From Micromonospora rosaria (GTDB taxonomy: Bacteria > Actinomycetota > Actinomycetes > Mycobacteriales > Micromonosporaceae), in NCBI RefSeq assembly GCF_001567585.1, contig NZ_LRQV01000039.1, positions 1-51,412 on the forward strand: a DNA stretch of 51,412 bases, written 5' to 3'. A program made the position numbers and the translations under genes. Below, in pieces: positions 17,802-25,306 of this stretch (positions are counted from its first letter, which is position 1; each line of letters opens with the position of its first letter). The notes under the pieces are model-generated. The model made no database searches. It was not told where the DNA came from and worked only from the letters and a program-made list of their open reading frames with translations.

Positions 17802-19307
17802 GTGGGGACGGATCCGGGACTGCGCCGGCTGGTGCTCGGCACGCTGCTCGCGGCGTATCCGGGGCCGGTCCCGCCGGACTGGGCGGTCGACCTGGTCGCC
17901 GAGGGCCTGGCCGGGCACACCCTGTTCGGGGCGAACGTGCGCTCGCCGCAGCAGGTGGCGGCGAGCACCGCCGCGCTGCGGGCGGCCCGCCCCGACGTGC
18001 TGGTGGCGATCGACGAGGAGGGCGGGGACGTCACCCGGCTGGCGCACGCCACCGGCAGCCCGTACCCGGGCAACGCCGCGCTCGGCGTGGTCGACGACGT
18101 GGCGGTGACCCGCCGGGTGCACCAGGCCATCGGCGCCGAACTGGCCCGGCTCGGGGTCACCGTGAACCTGGCCCCGACGGTGGACGTGAACACCGCCGAC
18201 GACAACCCGGTGATCGGTACCCGGTCGTTCGGGGCCGATCCCGCCCGGGTGGCCGCGCACGCCGCCGCCGCGGTGACCGGGTTGCAGGACGCCGGGGTGG
18301 CCGCCTGCGCCAAGCACTTCCCCGGCCACGGCGCGACCGTCGCCGACTCGCACCACGAGCTGCCCACCGTGGACGTCCCCGTCGCGGTGCTGCGGGAGCG
18401 GGACCTGCCGCCGTTCGCGGCGGCCGTCGCGGCCGGTACCCGGGCGATCATGACCGCGCACATCCGGGTGCCCGCGCTGACCGGGGACGACCCCGCGACC
18501 TTCAGCCGGGCCGTCCTGGTCGACCTGCTGCGCGGCGAGTACGGCTTCACCGGCACGCTGGTCACCGACGCGCTGGAGATGAAGGGCGCGGCGCTGGCCG
18601 CGGGCGGGGTGGGGCCGGCCGCGGTGCGTTCCCTGGCCGCCGGGGCGGACCTGCTCTGCGTCGGCGCGCGGGTGGACGCCGCGCTGGTCGACCGGGTGGT
18701 CGCCGAGGTGGTGGCCGCGCTCACCGACGGCCGGCTAAGCCGGGCCCGGGTCGAGGAGGCCGCCGGCCGGGTCGCCGACCTGGCCGCCGCCACCCGGGCC
18801 GCCGTCCGGAGCGCGGAGGCGGCGGCCGGTCACCCCGCCGGGTCGGACACCGGGGACTGGCCGGCACCGGAGGCCGACCACCCGGGGTACGCGGTGGCGC
18901 GCCGGGCGGTCCGGGTGGACGGTGTCGTCGCCGGCCTGGATCGACCCCTGGTGGTGCAGGTGCACACCGCCGCGACCCTCGCCGAGGGCCGGGTGCCGTG
19001 GGGCCTCGGCCCGCACCTGGCCGACGCCGAGGAGGTCCGGGTGATCGCCACCGAGACCTCGCCGGAGGCGCTGCGCAGCCTCGCCGGGGCTCGGCCGATC
19101 GTGCTGGTGGGCCGCCGGCTGCACCAGCTTCCCGGGGCGGTGGGCCTGGTGGACGCGCTGGCCGCCGCGCACCCGGTGACGGTGGTGGAGATGGGCTGGC
19201 CGGGGCGGTGGCGGCCGGCGGGGGCACGGGCGTTCGTCGTGACGTACGGCGCGGGCCGGGCCAACGGCCGGGCGGCGGCGGAGGTGCTGGGCCTGGCCCG
19301 GGCCTGA
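17802..19307 (+). CDS. Glycoside hydrolase family 3, beta-N-acetylhexosaminidase (NagZ-like)
   Basis: About 501 residues. The TIM-barrel domain carries the family motif CAKHFPGHG, the catalytic-loop histidine in DSHHELP, and the nucleophile Asp in VTDALEMKG. A roughly 170-residue C-terminal domain follows, as in actinobacterial NagZ homologues. No signal peptide is seen, so a cytoplasmic role in chitin- or peptidoglycan-derived disaccharide cleavage is likely. GGGAGGA precedes two GTGs at 17796 and 17802; spacing favours 17802. Divergent from a ROK repressor, a common pairing for GlcNAc metabolism. Confidence 0.9.
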   Translation: MGTDPGLRRLVLGTLLAAYPGPVPPDWAVDLVAEGLAGHTLFGANVRSPQQVAASTAALRAARPDVLVAIDEEGGDVTRLAHATGSPYPGNAALGVVDDVAVTRRVHQAIGAELARLGVTVNLAPTVDVNTADDNPVIGTRSFGADPARVAAHAAAAVTGLQDAGVAACAKHFPGHGATVADSHHELPTVDVPVAVLRERDLPPFAAAVAAGTRAIMTAHIRVPALTGDDPATFSRAVLVDLLRGEYGFTGTLVTDALEMKGAALAAGGVGPAAVRSLAAGADLLCVGARVDAALVDRVVAEVVAALTDGRLSRARVEEAAGRVADLAAATRAAVRSAEAAAGHPAGSDTGDWPAPEADHPGYAVARRAVRVDGVVAGLDRPLVVQVHTAATLAEGRVPWGLGPHLADAEEVRVIATETSPEALRSLAGARPIVLVGRRLHQLPGAVGLVDALAAAHPVTVVEMGWPGRWRPAGARAFVVTYGAGRANGRAAAEVLGLARA

Positions 19308-19510
19308 GCCCGGCACCCGACGCCCACCTCCTCGATGGCCACGGTGCGTGAGGCGACGGCGCGTCGACCTCCGACACCGAATGCGCAGGTCAAGTCCACT
19401 ACCGGACACGGTGAAACCGCCAGGCCACCCTTGTCGACGCGCATTCTGATACGTAGCGTTACTGGCATCGGCCCGCCATCGGCCGCCCGGCAGGGCCTGG
19501 GAGGAAAGGC

Positions 19511-19548
19511 CACGGACCGTGGATCCGGCCCGGGATCCACGGTCCGTG
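19511..19548. terminator. Perfect 16-bp inverted repeat (terminator-like)
   Basis: CACGGACCGTGGATCC (19511-19526) pairs perfectly with 19533-19548 around a 6-nt loop. It lies in the 457-bp gap between the GH3 gene (ends 19307) and the convergent GNAT gene. It is far (200 bp) from the GH3 stop, so it may terminate either gene or be an independent element. Confidence 0.5.
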
Positions 19549-19589
19549 CCCGGACCGGTCGCCCCGCCTGCGTGCCCCGGCGGGCCGAC

Positions 19590-19740
19590 TCCGCCCCGAC
19601 CCCGGCGGCCGGCTCCGCCCCGACGGCGGCGGCTGGCTCTGGCCCGGCGGCGGCTGGCTCCGCCCCGACGGCGGCTGACTCTGGCCCGGCGGTGGCCGGC
19701 TCTGGCCCGGCGGTGGCCGGCTCTGGCCCGGCGGCGTGGC
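19590..19740. repeat. Minisatellite-like tandem repeat, about 21-bp unit
   Basis: Units of the kind GGCTCTGGCCCGGCGGTGGCC recur in tandem, with the last three copies nearly perfect and earlier copies shortened or altered (GGCTCCGCCCCGACGG). Frame-shadow ORFs across it encode only low-complexity peptides, so it is probably non-coding. The remaining part of the intergenic stretch 19308-19510 shows no gene. Confidence 0.6.
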
Positions 19741-19764
19741 CGGCCGCTGTTCGCGCGTCGTGGC

Positions 19765-20427
19765 TCAGTCCGGGTAGACCCCGTACGCCCGCCAGCCCCG
19801 GTCCGGGAAGCCCGCCGCCTCGGCGACCCGGGCCGAGGCACGGTTGGCGGTGTCGTGCAGGTAGGTGGGGACCGCCCCCTCGTCGAGCACCCGCCGGGCC
19901 GCCTGGGCGACCAGCCGCCGGGCCAGCCCACGCCCCCGCGCGGCGGGAACCGTGCCGACCGCGAGTTCGTGCCCGTACCGGTCGTGCCGTTTGATCCCCA
20001 CCCCGGCCAGGTAGCGGCCGTCGGCGTCCCGCGCCACCAGCACGTCCCGGTCGAACAGGTGCAGCCAGGGCGGCAGGCCCGGATCGTCGGGACGGGTCCA
20101 CTCCCCGGCCTCGGGCAGCGGGGCCGGGGCGAGGCTCCACCGGAACACGCCGTCGTGGGTCGTCCAACCCGGGTGTCCCACCGCGGCGGGCAACGCGCGC
20201 AGCAGCCTCCCGGCCGGCAGTCCGGCCAGCGCCCGGACCTCGCCGACCCGGTCCGGTGGCACGGAGAGCACGGTGCTGGCGCCCGCCGACACGGCCAGCG
20301 CCGGCCGCAGGCGCCCGTCCCAGGCCGGTCGGGCCCGTCGCGGGGAGCCGACCACGTGCCACCCGGGGCCGGCCGGCCACTGCCCGAGCCAGGTCACCAG
20401 GTGCAGGTGAAGTCGCCGGTCGAGCAC
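19765..20427 (-). CDS. GNAT family N-acetyltransferase
   Basis: 220 residues from a GTG at 20427 that has AGGAGG 9 nt upstream; the much longer open frame upstream is non-coding. The C-terminal GNAT core has VGTVPAARGRGLARRLVAQA as acetyl-CoA pyrophosphate-binding motif A (R/Q-x-x-G-x-G/A) and ANRASARVAEAAGF as motif B. The N-terminal 100 residues are divergent. Substrate unknown. Confidence 0.82.
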   Translation of the reverse strand: MLDRRLHLHLVTWLGQWPAGPGWHVVGSPRRARPAWDGRLRPALAVSAGASTVLSVPPDRVGEVRALAGLPAGRLLRALPAAVGHPGWTTHDGVFRWSLAPAPLPEAGEWTRPDDPGLPPWLHLFDRDVLVARDADGRYLAGVGIKRHDRYGHELAVGTVPAARGRGLARRLVAQAARRVLDEGAVPTYLHDTANRASARVAEAAGFPDRGWRAYGVYPD

Positions 20428-20772
20428 CCCGCGACACCTCCTCACCGCCCTGCGGCCCGTGGTGATCACGGTACGCCGGGATCGGCCGGCAGGCCGGGCG
20501 GACGAGCCGGACGGTGGGGCAGCAGCCGACCGGGCAGGCGGACAGGCCGGGCGGTGGTCGGGCGGGGCCGGGCGGCGGCCGGGCGGTGGTCGGGCGGGCG
20601 CGGCGCGCCGGCCGCCCCGGGGTCGGTATGCCGGCGACCCGGCCGGGTACGCCGTCGAGAAATGTCGATGGAAGTTGCGCGCGACACGCCGAACAAGGGG
20701 GTCGGGCAACCCATACGGGCGGGCATGCGTCATATTGATTTTCATACATGGACAAGTTTCTTTGGGACGGTA
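20428..20772. other. Intergenic region with an AT-rich promoter-like stretch
   Basis: Between the GNAT start and the next small ORF. Positions 20460-20640 are low-complexity GC-rich repeats without a gene. Positions 20720-20765 are unusually AT-rich for this genome (CATATTGATTTTCATACAT) and look like a promoter or a remnant of transferred DNA. Confidence 0.4.
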
Positions 20773-20970
20773 ATGCTCATGCCAAATCATCCGAACAAGC
20801 GGCACCAGCAGGAAACCGGGCGTCCGTGGCGACCCCCGGAGTCGACCGGCCGCTTTCCCGACCAGCCGCCGTACCGCGACCACCGGGGCACCAACACCCG
20901 GCTCTCCTGGAGCGAACTCGACCGACTGCCGGCGGGGCGCTCGACCCGACGCGGCCTCACCGCGCTCTGA
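20773..20970 (+). CDS. Possible small protein, unknown
   Basis: A 65-residue ORF starting MLMPNHPNKRHQQETGR. It is hydrophilic and proline/arginine-rich, with a more ordered tail (TNTRLSWSELDRLPAG). GGGACGG precedes the ATG and an AT-rich promoter-like stretch lies just upstream. No family recognised. An overlapping ORF from 20748 is less protein-like. It may be spurious. Confidence 0.3.
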   Translation: MLMPNHPNKRHQQETGRPWRPPESTGRFPDQPPYRDHRGTNTRLSWSELDRLPAGRSTRRGLTAL

Positions 20971-21089
20971 CCCACCACGGTCTCCACCGCGGCGACGGCG
21001 GCACACCCGCCCGACGACCCACCCGGCCGGTGAGGAATCGGCGACACCCGGGCGGGTCCACCCACGGTTTTCGCACACCTGTCGGGTAA

Positions 21090-21128
21090 CTTCTCCTGGT
21101 CCGAAATTCCGGTCCACGACAGGAGAAG
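21090..21128 (+). promoter_or_regulatory. Inverted repeat that can sequester a ribosome-binding site
   Basis: CTTCTCCT (21090-21097) is perfectly complementary to AGGAGAAG (21121-21128), the Shine-Dalgarno region of the gene at 21137. GGTCC occurs twice in the loop. If both lie on the same mRNA, the hairpin would hide the ribosome-binding site. Confidence 0.4.
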
Positions 21129-21136
21129 CTCCGCGC

Positions 21137-21655
21137 ATGGGCAAGAAGACGATCCACGTCTCCGACTTCAGCGGCACGGTCCTCCGGCCCGACGACGAGA
21201 TGGTCCGCGTCGTGGTGCTGGAGCACCCTGACCTGGTGGCCGGGCCCGTGCGGTTGGACGCCACCCCGACCGAGGTGGAGAACATCGACGACGCCGCCCT
21301 CGACGTCGCCGTGGTGGAGATCCACGACGGGCGGGACGGCGACGAGCCGCGCCGGGTGGTGCTCACCGCCAGCGAGTTCGACGCGCTGGCCACCGACGTG
21401 CCGATGGCCCAACTGCTCAGGACCGCCGAGCGGGTCAAGCCGCCGAAGGCCCGCAAGACCGCCGAGAAGATCGACTACGGCACGATCGAGCACGCCGGGA
21501 AGCCGCACCGGGGCCGGGTCACCGAGGAGGAGTCCCGGATCGTCCGCGAGCACCTCGACGAGGTCAACAAGCGCCTCGCCGACGCCGGCCTGCGCCAGAT
21601 CGACCCGGCCGACCCGGAGCACGTCGCCCGGTACGGCTTCGACCTGCCCGCCTGA
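21137..21655 (+). CDS. Conserved-looking hypothetical protein
   Basis: 172 residues beginning MGKKTIHVSDFSGTVL. The N-terminal 85 residues look like a small beta-rich domain (VVVLEHPDLVAGPVRLDA, VVLTASEFDAL), followed by a basic linker (KPPKARKTAEKIDY). A helical C-terminus (EEESRIVREHLDEVNKRLAD) ends EHVARYGFDLPA. The overall pattern of a beta domain plus basic linker plus helices faintly recalls Lsr2-type nucleoid proteins, but the DNA-binding motif of Lsr2 is not visible. No function assigned. A strong terminator follows. Confidence 0.7.
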   Translation: MGKKTIHVSDFSGTVLRPDDEMVRVVVLEHPDLVAGPVRLDATPTEVENIDDAALDVAVVEIHDGRDGDEPRRVVLTASEFDALATDVPMAQLLRTAERVKPPKARKTAEKIDYGTIEHAGKPHRGRVTEEESRIVREHLDEVNKRLADAGLRQIDPADPEHVARYGFDLPA

Positions 21656-21668
21656 CCTGCCCCACCCG

Positions 21669-21698
21669 ACGGCCCCCGACCCACCGGTCGGGGGCCGT
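21669..21698 (+). terminator. Intrinsic-terminator-like hairpin
   Basis: ACGGCCCCCGACC (21669-21681) pairs perfectly with GGTCGGGGGCCGT (21686-21698) around a 4-nt loop, 13 nt past the stop at 21655. Confidence 0.7.
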
Positions 21699-21735
21699 AC
21701 CCGTACCCCCGGATCGTTGACCAGGAGGGATCGAC

Positions 21736-21757
21736 TTAGTTAGATTTCTCAACTAAC
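21736..21757. promoter_or_regulatory. AT-rich palindrome upstream of the secreted beta-helix gene
   Basis: TTAGTT and AACTAA (extended by GTTAG/CTAAC) flank a 9-nt centre about 80 nt before the start at 21837. AT-rich GTTAG/CTAAC palindromes are typical of actinobacterial sugar-utilisation operators (ROK and LacI types), which suggests carbohydrate-responsive control. Confidence 0.45.
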
Positions 21758-21836
21758 AGGGAAAGCGTTTGCCACCACCAAGGCTCCACCGACAGGCGCT
21801 CCTCCCCCAGCGCACCCCGTCCCGAGGAGTCGACAG

Positions 21837-23450
21837 ATGCGTCGAGAGCACCATCGGAGATCCCGACCCGTCCGGCGGATCGGCCTGGCGGCCGTCGCCA
21901 CCCTCACCCTCGCCGCCGCCAGCGCGGCGGTGGTCGCCCCGGCCACCGCCCTGGCCGCCACGGCGGACCCCAACACCACGTACGTGCTCGTCAACCGGCA
22001 CAGCGGCAAGGCGATGGACCTGTACGGCTGGGCCACCGCCGACGGCGCACCGGTCAACCAGTTCACCCGCAACGACCTGGCCGTGCAGCAGTGGCGCTTC
22101 GTCGACGTCGGCAGCGGGTACTACCAGGTTCGCTCGGTGCACAGCGGCAAGGTGCTGGAGGTGCCGAACGCCACCGACGGCGCCCAGGTCGTGCAGAACA
22201 CCGCCGCCAGCGGCAACACCCGCCAGCACTTCCGGCTCGCCGACTCCGAGGGCGGGCACGTCCGGCTGATCAACCGGCACTCCAACAAGGCCGTCGAGGT
22301 GTGGAGCTGGTCCACCGCCGACGGCGGCATGATCGCGCAGTACCAGGACCTGGACGGCTGGAACCAGCAGTGGCGGTTGACCCCGCTGGGCAGCACCGCC
22401 GCCTGCGGCGGAGGATCGTTCAACGCCGAGGCCGTCCTCAACGGCGGCACCTGGACCGCCCGCAACGGCGGCAGCACCGTCTACACGGGTACCGACATGC
22501 GCGCCGCCGTGCAGGCGGCGATCGGCAGCCTCAGCGCCGGCCGGACCAGCAAGCAGCGGGTCGTCGTCCGGGGCTCCGGCACGATCAGCGCCAACTCCCG
22601 GATCTCGCTGCCCAGCTACACCACCATCGACGTCTGCGGCACCATCAACGTCACCGGCTCCGGCTCGGGTGACCAGGCGCCGATCTACTCCCGGGGCACC
22701 ACCCAGGTCGAGGTGCAGAACCTCACCGTCACCGGCGCCCCGCTGTACGGCATCTTCATGCGCAACGTCACCGACGTGACCCTCGGCCAGATCGACATGC
22801 GGCTCTCCGGCGGCCTCGGCGTCCGCATCGACAACCGGGGCGACACCAGCCAGTGGTCCCGCAACATCCGGATCAACAACGTGTACGTCTCCGGCGCCGG
22901 CTCGCACGCGGTCGAGACGTACGGCGTCGACGGCCTGACCATCGGCACCGTGACCGCCCGCAACGTCGGCGAGTCGGGCCTGCTGCTGAACCAGACCATC
23001 AACGCGACCGTCACCACCGTGGACGCGGAGAATGCCGGCGCCGGCACCGGGTACGCCGCGTTCCGAATGGCCAACCGCAACGGCCGGGTCGGCTCCAGCT
23101 ACCCGACGAACATCCGCGTCGGCACCGTCAAGGCGCGCGGCGGCGGCCGGGGCATCTTCTGCGTCTCCGAGTCCGGCGGCGCGACCATCGACCGGGTCGA
23201 CATCGCCAACACCGGCAACAACGCCATCCTGATCGAGAACTGCTACGGCGTGAACATCGCGGCCAACGGCGGGACGATCAGCGGGGGCGGCGAGGTCCGG
23301 TTGGCCGCCCGCACCGAGTTCCCCGGCAACCGGGACATCACCCTGCGGAACTTCACCCTGACCAACAACCGGATCACCGAGAACCCCTGCGTGACCAACC
23401 TGACCATCAGCAACATCACGCTGAACAACTCGACCATCAACCGCTGCTGA
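21837..23450 (+). CDS. Secreted ricin-type lectin / right-handed beta-helix protein
   Basis: 537 residues. A signal peptide with twin-basic start (RRIGLAAVATLTLAAASA) is predicted to be cut after residue 40 (ATALA). Residues about 48-185 form a ricin-type beta-trefoil (CBM13) with QQWRFV, RQHFRL and QQWRL motifs of the three lobes. Residues 200-537 are rich in Asn, Thr and Val with repeated VTxxxV and N-ladder patterns of a parallel beta-helix (pectate-lyase-like, e.g. NVTDVTLGQIDMRL). It probably binds and cleaves a plant polysaccharide such as pectin outside the cell; the exact activity is unknown. GAGGAG precedes the ATG. A perfect terminator follows. Confidence 0.88.
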   Translation: MRREHHRRSRPVRRIGLAAVATLTLAAASAAVVAPATALAATADPNTTYVLVNRHSGKAMDLYGWATADGAPVNQFTRNDLAVQQWRFVDVGSGYYQVRSVHSGKVLEVPNATDGAQVVQNTAASGNTRQHFRLADSEGGHVRLINRHSNKAVEVWSWSTADGGMIAQYQDLDGWNQQWRLTPLGSTAACGGGSFNAEAVLNGGTWTARNGGSTVYTGTDMRAAVQAAIGSLSAGRTSKQRVVVRGSGTISANSRISLPSYTTIDVCGTINVTGSGSGDQAPIYSRGTTQVEVQNLTVTGAPLYGIFMRNVTDVTLGQIDMRLSGGLGVRIDNRGDTSQWSRNIRINNVYVSGAGSHAVETYGVDGLTIGTVTARNVGESGLLLNQTINATVTTVDAENAGAGTGYAAFRMANRNGRVGSSYPTNIRVGTVKARGGGRGIFCVSESGGATIDRVDIANTGNNAILIENCYGVNIAANGGTISGGGEVRLAARTEFPGNRDITLRNFTLTNNRITENPCVTNLTISNITLNNSTINRC

Positions 23451-23476
23451 CCGGCTCTCTCCGCGTCGGCGACCAC

Positions 23477-23515
23477 GAGCGCCGGGGGTCAACTCTGGGT
23501 TGACCCCCGGCGCTC
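23477..23515 (+). terminator. Perfect 16-bp terminator hairpin
   Basis: GAGCGCCGGGGGTCAA (23477-23492) and TTGACCCCCGGCGCTC (23500-23515) pair around a 7-nt loop, 26 nt after the stop of the secreted protein. Confidence 0.8.
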
Positions 23516-23622
23516 CCCGTGTCGCAGTTGGACTTCCGAGGACCTCGCCCCCGGAAGGGGATCTCGCCCCCGTCTCCGCCTGTCGAGACACACCACTTAG
23601 GTGCCTGGATCGTGGCAGCAGA

Positions 23623-23670
23623 GACCTTGGAAGAATTCGGCCCCCAGAGGGGCCGTTTCCTTCCAAGGTC
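23623..23670. other. Two-tier hairpin at the distal end of CRISPR array 1
   Basis: Outer arms GACCTTGGAAG (23623-23633) and CTTCCAAGGTC (23660-23670) enclose a symmetric 4-nt internal loop and an inner stem CGGCCCC (23638-23644) / GGGGCCG (23649-23655) with a CAGA loop. A third AGACCTTGG follows at 23680. On the minus strand it would lie 30 nt past the last repeat of the array, where it could terminate the pre-crRNA. Confidence 0.55.
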
Positions 23671-23700
23671 TTCAGGACAGACCTTGGGACGCCTGCCACC

Positions 23701-24278
23701 GGATCACCCCCGCATGCGCGGGGAAGAGCCGCAACCGTCAGATCAAAGATGCCTGGGTGTGGGATCACCCCCGCGTGCGCGGGGAACAGCACCCCGAGGT
23801 GGTGGCCGTCGTCTCGAATGGCGGATCACCCCCGCGTGCGCGGGGAACAGCTGATGGATCGGCTGCGGGGTGCCGGGGACCGGGGATCACCCCCGCGTGC
23901 GCGGGGAACAGGTGCCCTGCGGCTGCTCCGCGAAGAGGGCCTGGGGATCACCCCCGCGTGCGCGGGGAACAGCCGTTGCAGCTACGCCAGTGCCGCCGCC
24001 TCGATGGATCACCCCCGCGTGCGCGGGGAACAGGTAGCACCCTCCAGGAGGTTGCCCCGGACCCGGGGATCACCCCCGCGTGCGCGGGGAACAGTCGGCC
24101 TCCATCGACACCTGCCAGAACTTGATGGGATCACCCCCGCGTGCGCGGGGAACAGAATATCAGCTTCGGCCGAATGGTGGCGGCTCCCTGGATCACCCCC
24201 GCGTGCGCGGGGAACAGTTCGCCTCGCATCCGGCGCATTCGGGATTACGTGGATCACCCCCGCGTGCGCGGGGAACAG
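23701..24278 (-). CRISPR. CRISPR array 1, type I-E-like, 10 repeats / 9 spacers
   Basis: Ten 28-nt repeats start at 23701, 23762, 23823, 23884, 23945, 24006, 24067, 24128, 24190 and 24251, with spacers of 33 nt (one of 34). On the plus strand they begin GGATCACCCCCG and end CGGGGAACAG. Read on the minus strand they begin CTGTTCCCCGC, the usual I-E crRNA orientation, so transcription runs leftward. The leftmost repeat (GCATGCG, GAAGAG end) is degenerate, as expected for the leader-distal end. The base preceding each repeat varies (G, C or T), consistent with a PAM-derived 29th position. No cas genes are in the window. Confidence 0.97.
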
Positions 24279-24355
24279 ACTTCCTGACCTGGGGCACTAA
24301 AGATCAATTTCCTCATTTTCGTTCACTTTGCTGAGCAAGATCGTCTCCTCCGATG
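24279..24355 (-). promoter_or_regulatory. Leader of CRISPR array 1
   Basis: AT-richer DNA immediately right of the last repeat. It contains CTTCCTGACCTGGGGCACTA, then AGATCAATTTCC, TTCACTTTGCTG and CAAGATCGTCTCCT. The same blocks in the same order follow array 2, which marks this as the conserved leader and the site of new spacer insertion. Confidence 0.85.
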
Positions 24356-24405
24356 TTCGCGGTGACGACTCGCGGCCAGCCAGGATCGCGGATCGCAATC
24401 CAACC

Positions 24406-24630
24406 CTACGTCTGCGAGTGCTGCGCGACATACACGCCTTTGCCTTGGCGGCCGTCGATCAGACCCTCGGCCTTGAGGAGAAGCATCGCGGCGCGAACCA
24501 CCGTATTGCTCACCTCGTACTGCTGGCACAGGGCAGAGAACGAGGGCAGCTTGTCACCCGGCTTGAGTTGACCGGAGGCGATCTGCTCGCGAATATCACG
24601 CGCGACCTGCAGGTACGCGGCTTCGGACAT
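24406..24630 (-). CDS. Small GntR-family winged-helix regulator
   Basis: 74 residues consisting only of the GntR DNA-binding domain: MSEAAYLQVARDIREQIASG, then PGDKLPSFSALCQQYEVSN with the recognition helix, then EGLIDGRQGKGVYVA wing. The ATG at 24630 has GGGAG 8 nt upstream; the upstream extension to 24693 covers a palindrome and is unlikely to be coding. Stand-alone GntR proteins of this size are common on actinobacterial integrative elements (KorSA-like). It is transcribed toward array 1, whose leader begins about 50 nt past its stop. A decayed copy of its 3' end lies beside array 2. Confidence 0.85.
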   Translation of the reverse strand: MSEAAYLQVARDIREQIASGQLKPGDKLPSFSALCQQYEVSNTVVRAAMLLLKAEGLIDGRQGKGVYVAQHSQT

Positions 24631-24693
24631 AAAGGTAACTCCCGCTTGACGACTCCCAAGTCGATCACGCTGAGCCCGCAGATACAACACCAT

Positions 24694-24706
24694 CTGTCAT
24701 GGACAG
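24694..24706. promoter_or_regulatory. Palindrome upstream of the GntR gene
   Basis: CTGTC-ATG-GACAG, about 65 nt before the GntR start codon; a candidate self-regulatory operator. Confidence 0.35.
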
Positions 24707-24745
24707 TTGACGGTGCACATCTACTTGTTGGCGAACGAATCGGCG

Positions 24746-24773
24746 GGATCACCCCCACGTGCGCGGGGACGAG
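24746..24773 (-). repeat. Solitary degenerate CRISPR repeat
   Basis: A single 28-nt repeat with two differences in the stem/end region (CCACGTGCG and GGGGACGAG). No neighbouring repeat lies 59-62 bp away on either side and no leader is attached. It overlaps the 3' end of the NUDIX gene and supplies its last codons (GSSPRTWG) and its stop codon. Confidence 0.85.
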
Positions 24774-25252
24774 CCGACAGGAATGCCGTCAGCGAGGTAA
24801 GCAGGGGATGAGTGGCCTCGCGCCTGGATGGCGGCGCGCACTCGGGGAGCGACGCTCCGAGGAAGGCGGTCCTCGGCGGCCTGTGCGCTGAAGAAGGCAA
24901 CGTCCGAAACCTCCTCGCGAGACAGGCTGATGCCACCGAGATCCGTCATCACCCCACAGTCGAAGACGAAGTTGACGAGAGCACGTGGTCGGTGCCCGGC
25001 AGGGGACGCCCAGTCCACGATGAGCAAGGCACCCACGGTGACGGCGACACCCAGTTCCTCGTGAATCTCACGAGCGCAGGCTTGGTGCGGAAACTCACCT
25101 TCCTCGACATATCCACCGGGAAACGTCCAGTGATCGCGGTAGGTGGGCCTGACGAGTAGCACGTTGTCGGCGGGGTCGGTGATCCAGGCGGCTGCGGCGG
25201 CATGGAAGGCCGGCAGCCGGGCGTACCAAATGGCAGGGTCCATCCAGCTCAC
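24749..25252 (-). CDS. NUDIX hydrolase
   Basis: 167 residues. The Nudix box GGYVEEGEFPHQACAREI continues HEELGV and matches GX5EX7REUXEEXGU, so Mg-dependent hydrolysis of a nucleoside-diphosphate-linked substrate is expected. The start is a GTG at 25252 or an ATG at 25243. The C-terminal eight codons and the stop are provided by a solitary CRISPR repeat, so the native C-terminus may have been replaced. The NUDIX/GntR pair resembles Pif/KorSA of pSAM2-type elements (inference). It is divergent from an XRE regulator. Confidence 0.85.
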   Translation of the reverse strand: MSWMDPAIWYARLPAFHAAAAAWITDPADNVLLVRPTYRDHWTFPGGYVEEGEFPHQACAREIHEELGVAVTVGALLIVDWASPAGHRPRALVNFVFDCGVMTDLGGISLSREEVSDVAFFSAQAAEDRLPRSVAPRVRAAIQARGHSSPAYLADGIPVGSSPRTWG

Positions 25253-25306
25253 GTGGTGACGGTACGGAGATTCGCGGTCGCAGGTCTACCGCCCTGGGGA
25301 TGGCCG

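Noticed and set aside
19335..19994. Repeat-containing secreted-like protein encoded over the minisatellite
   Set aside because: No signal peptide or start signal, and it runs into the antisense strand of the GNAT gene.
23500..24334. ORFs through CRISPR array 1 encoding SPPRARG-type repeats
   Set aside because: These are translations of CRISPR repeats, not repeat proteins; spacing of exactly 61 bp and unique spacers show a CRISPR array.
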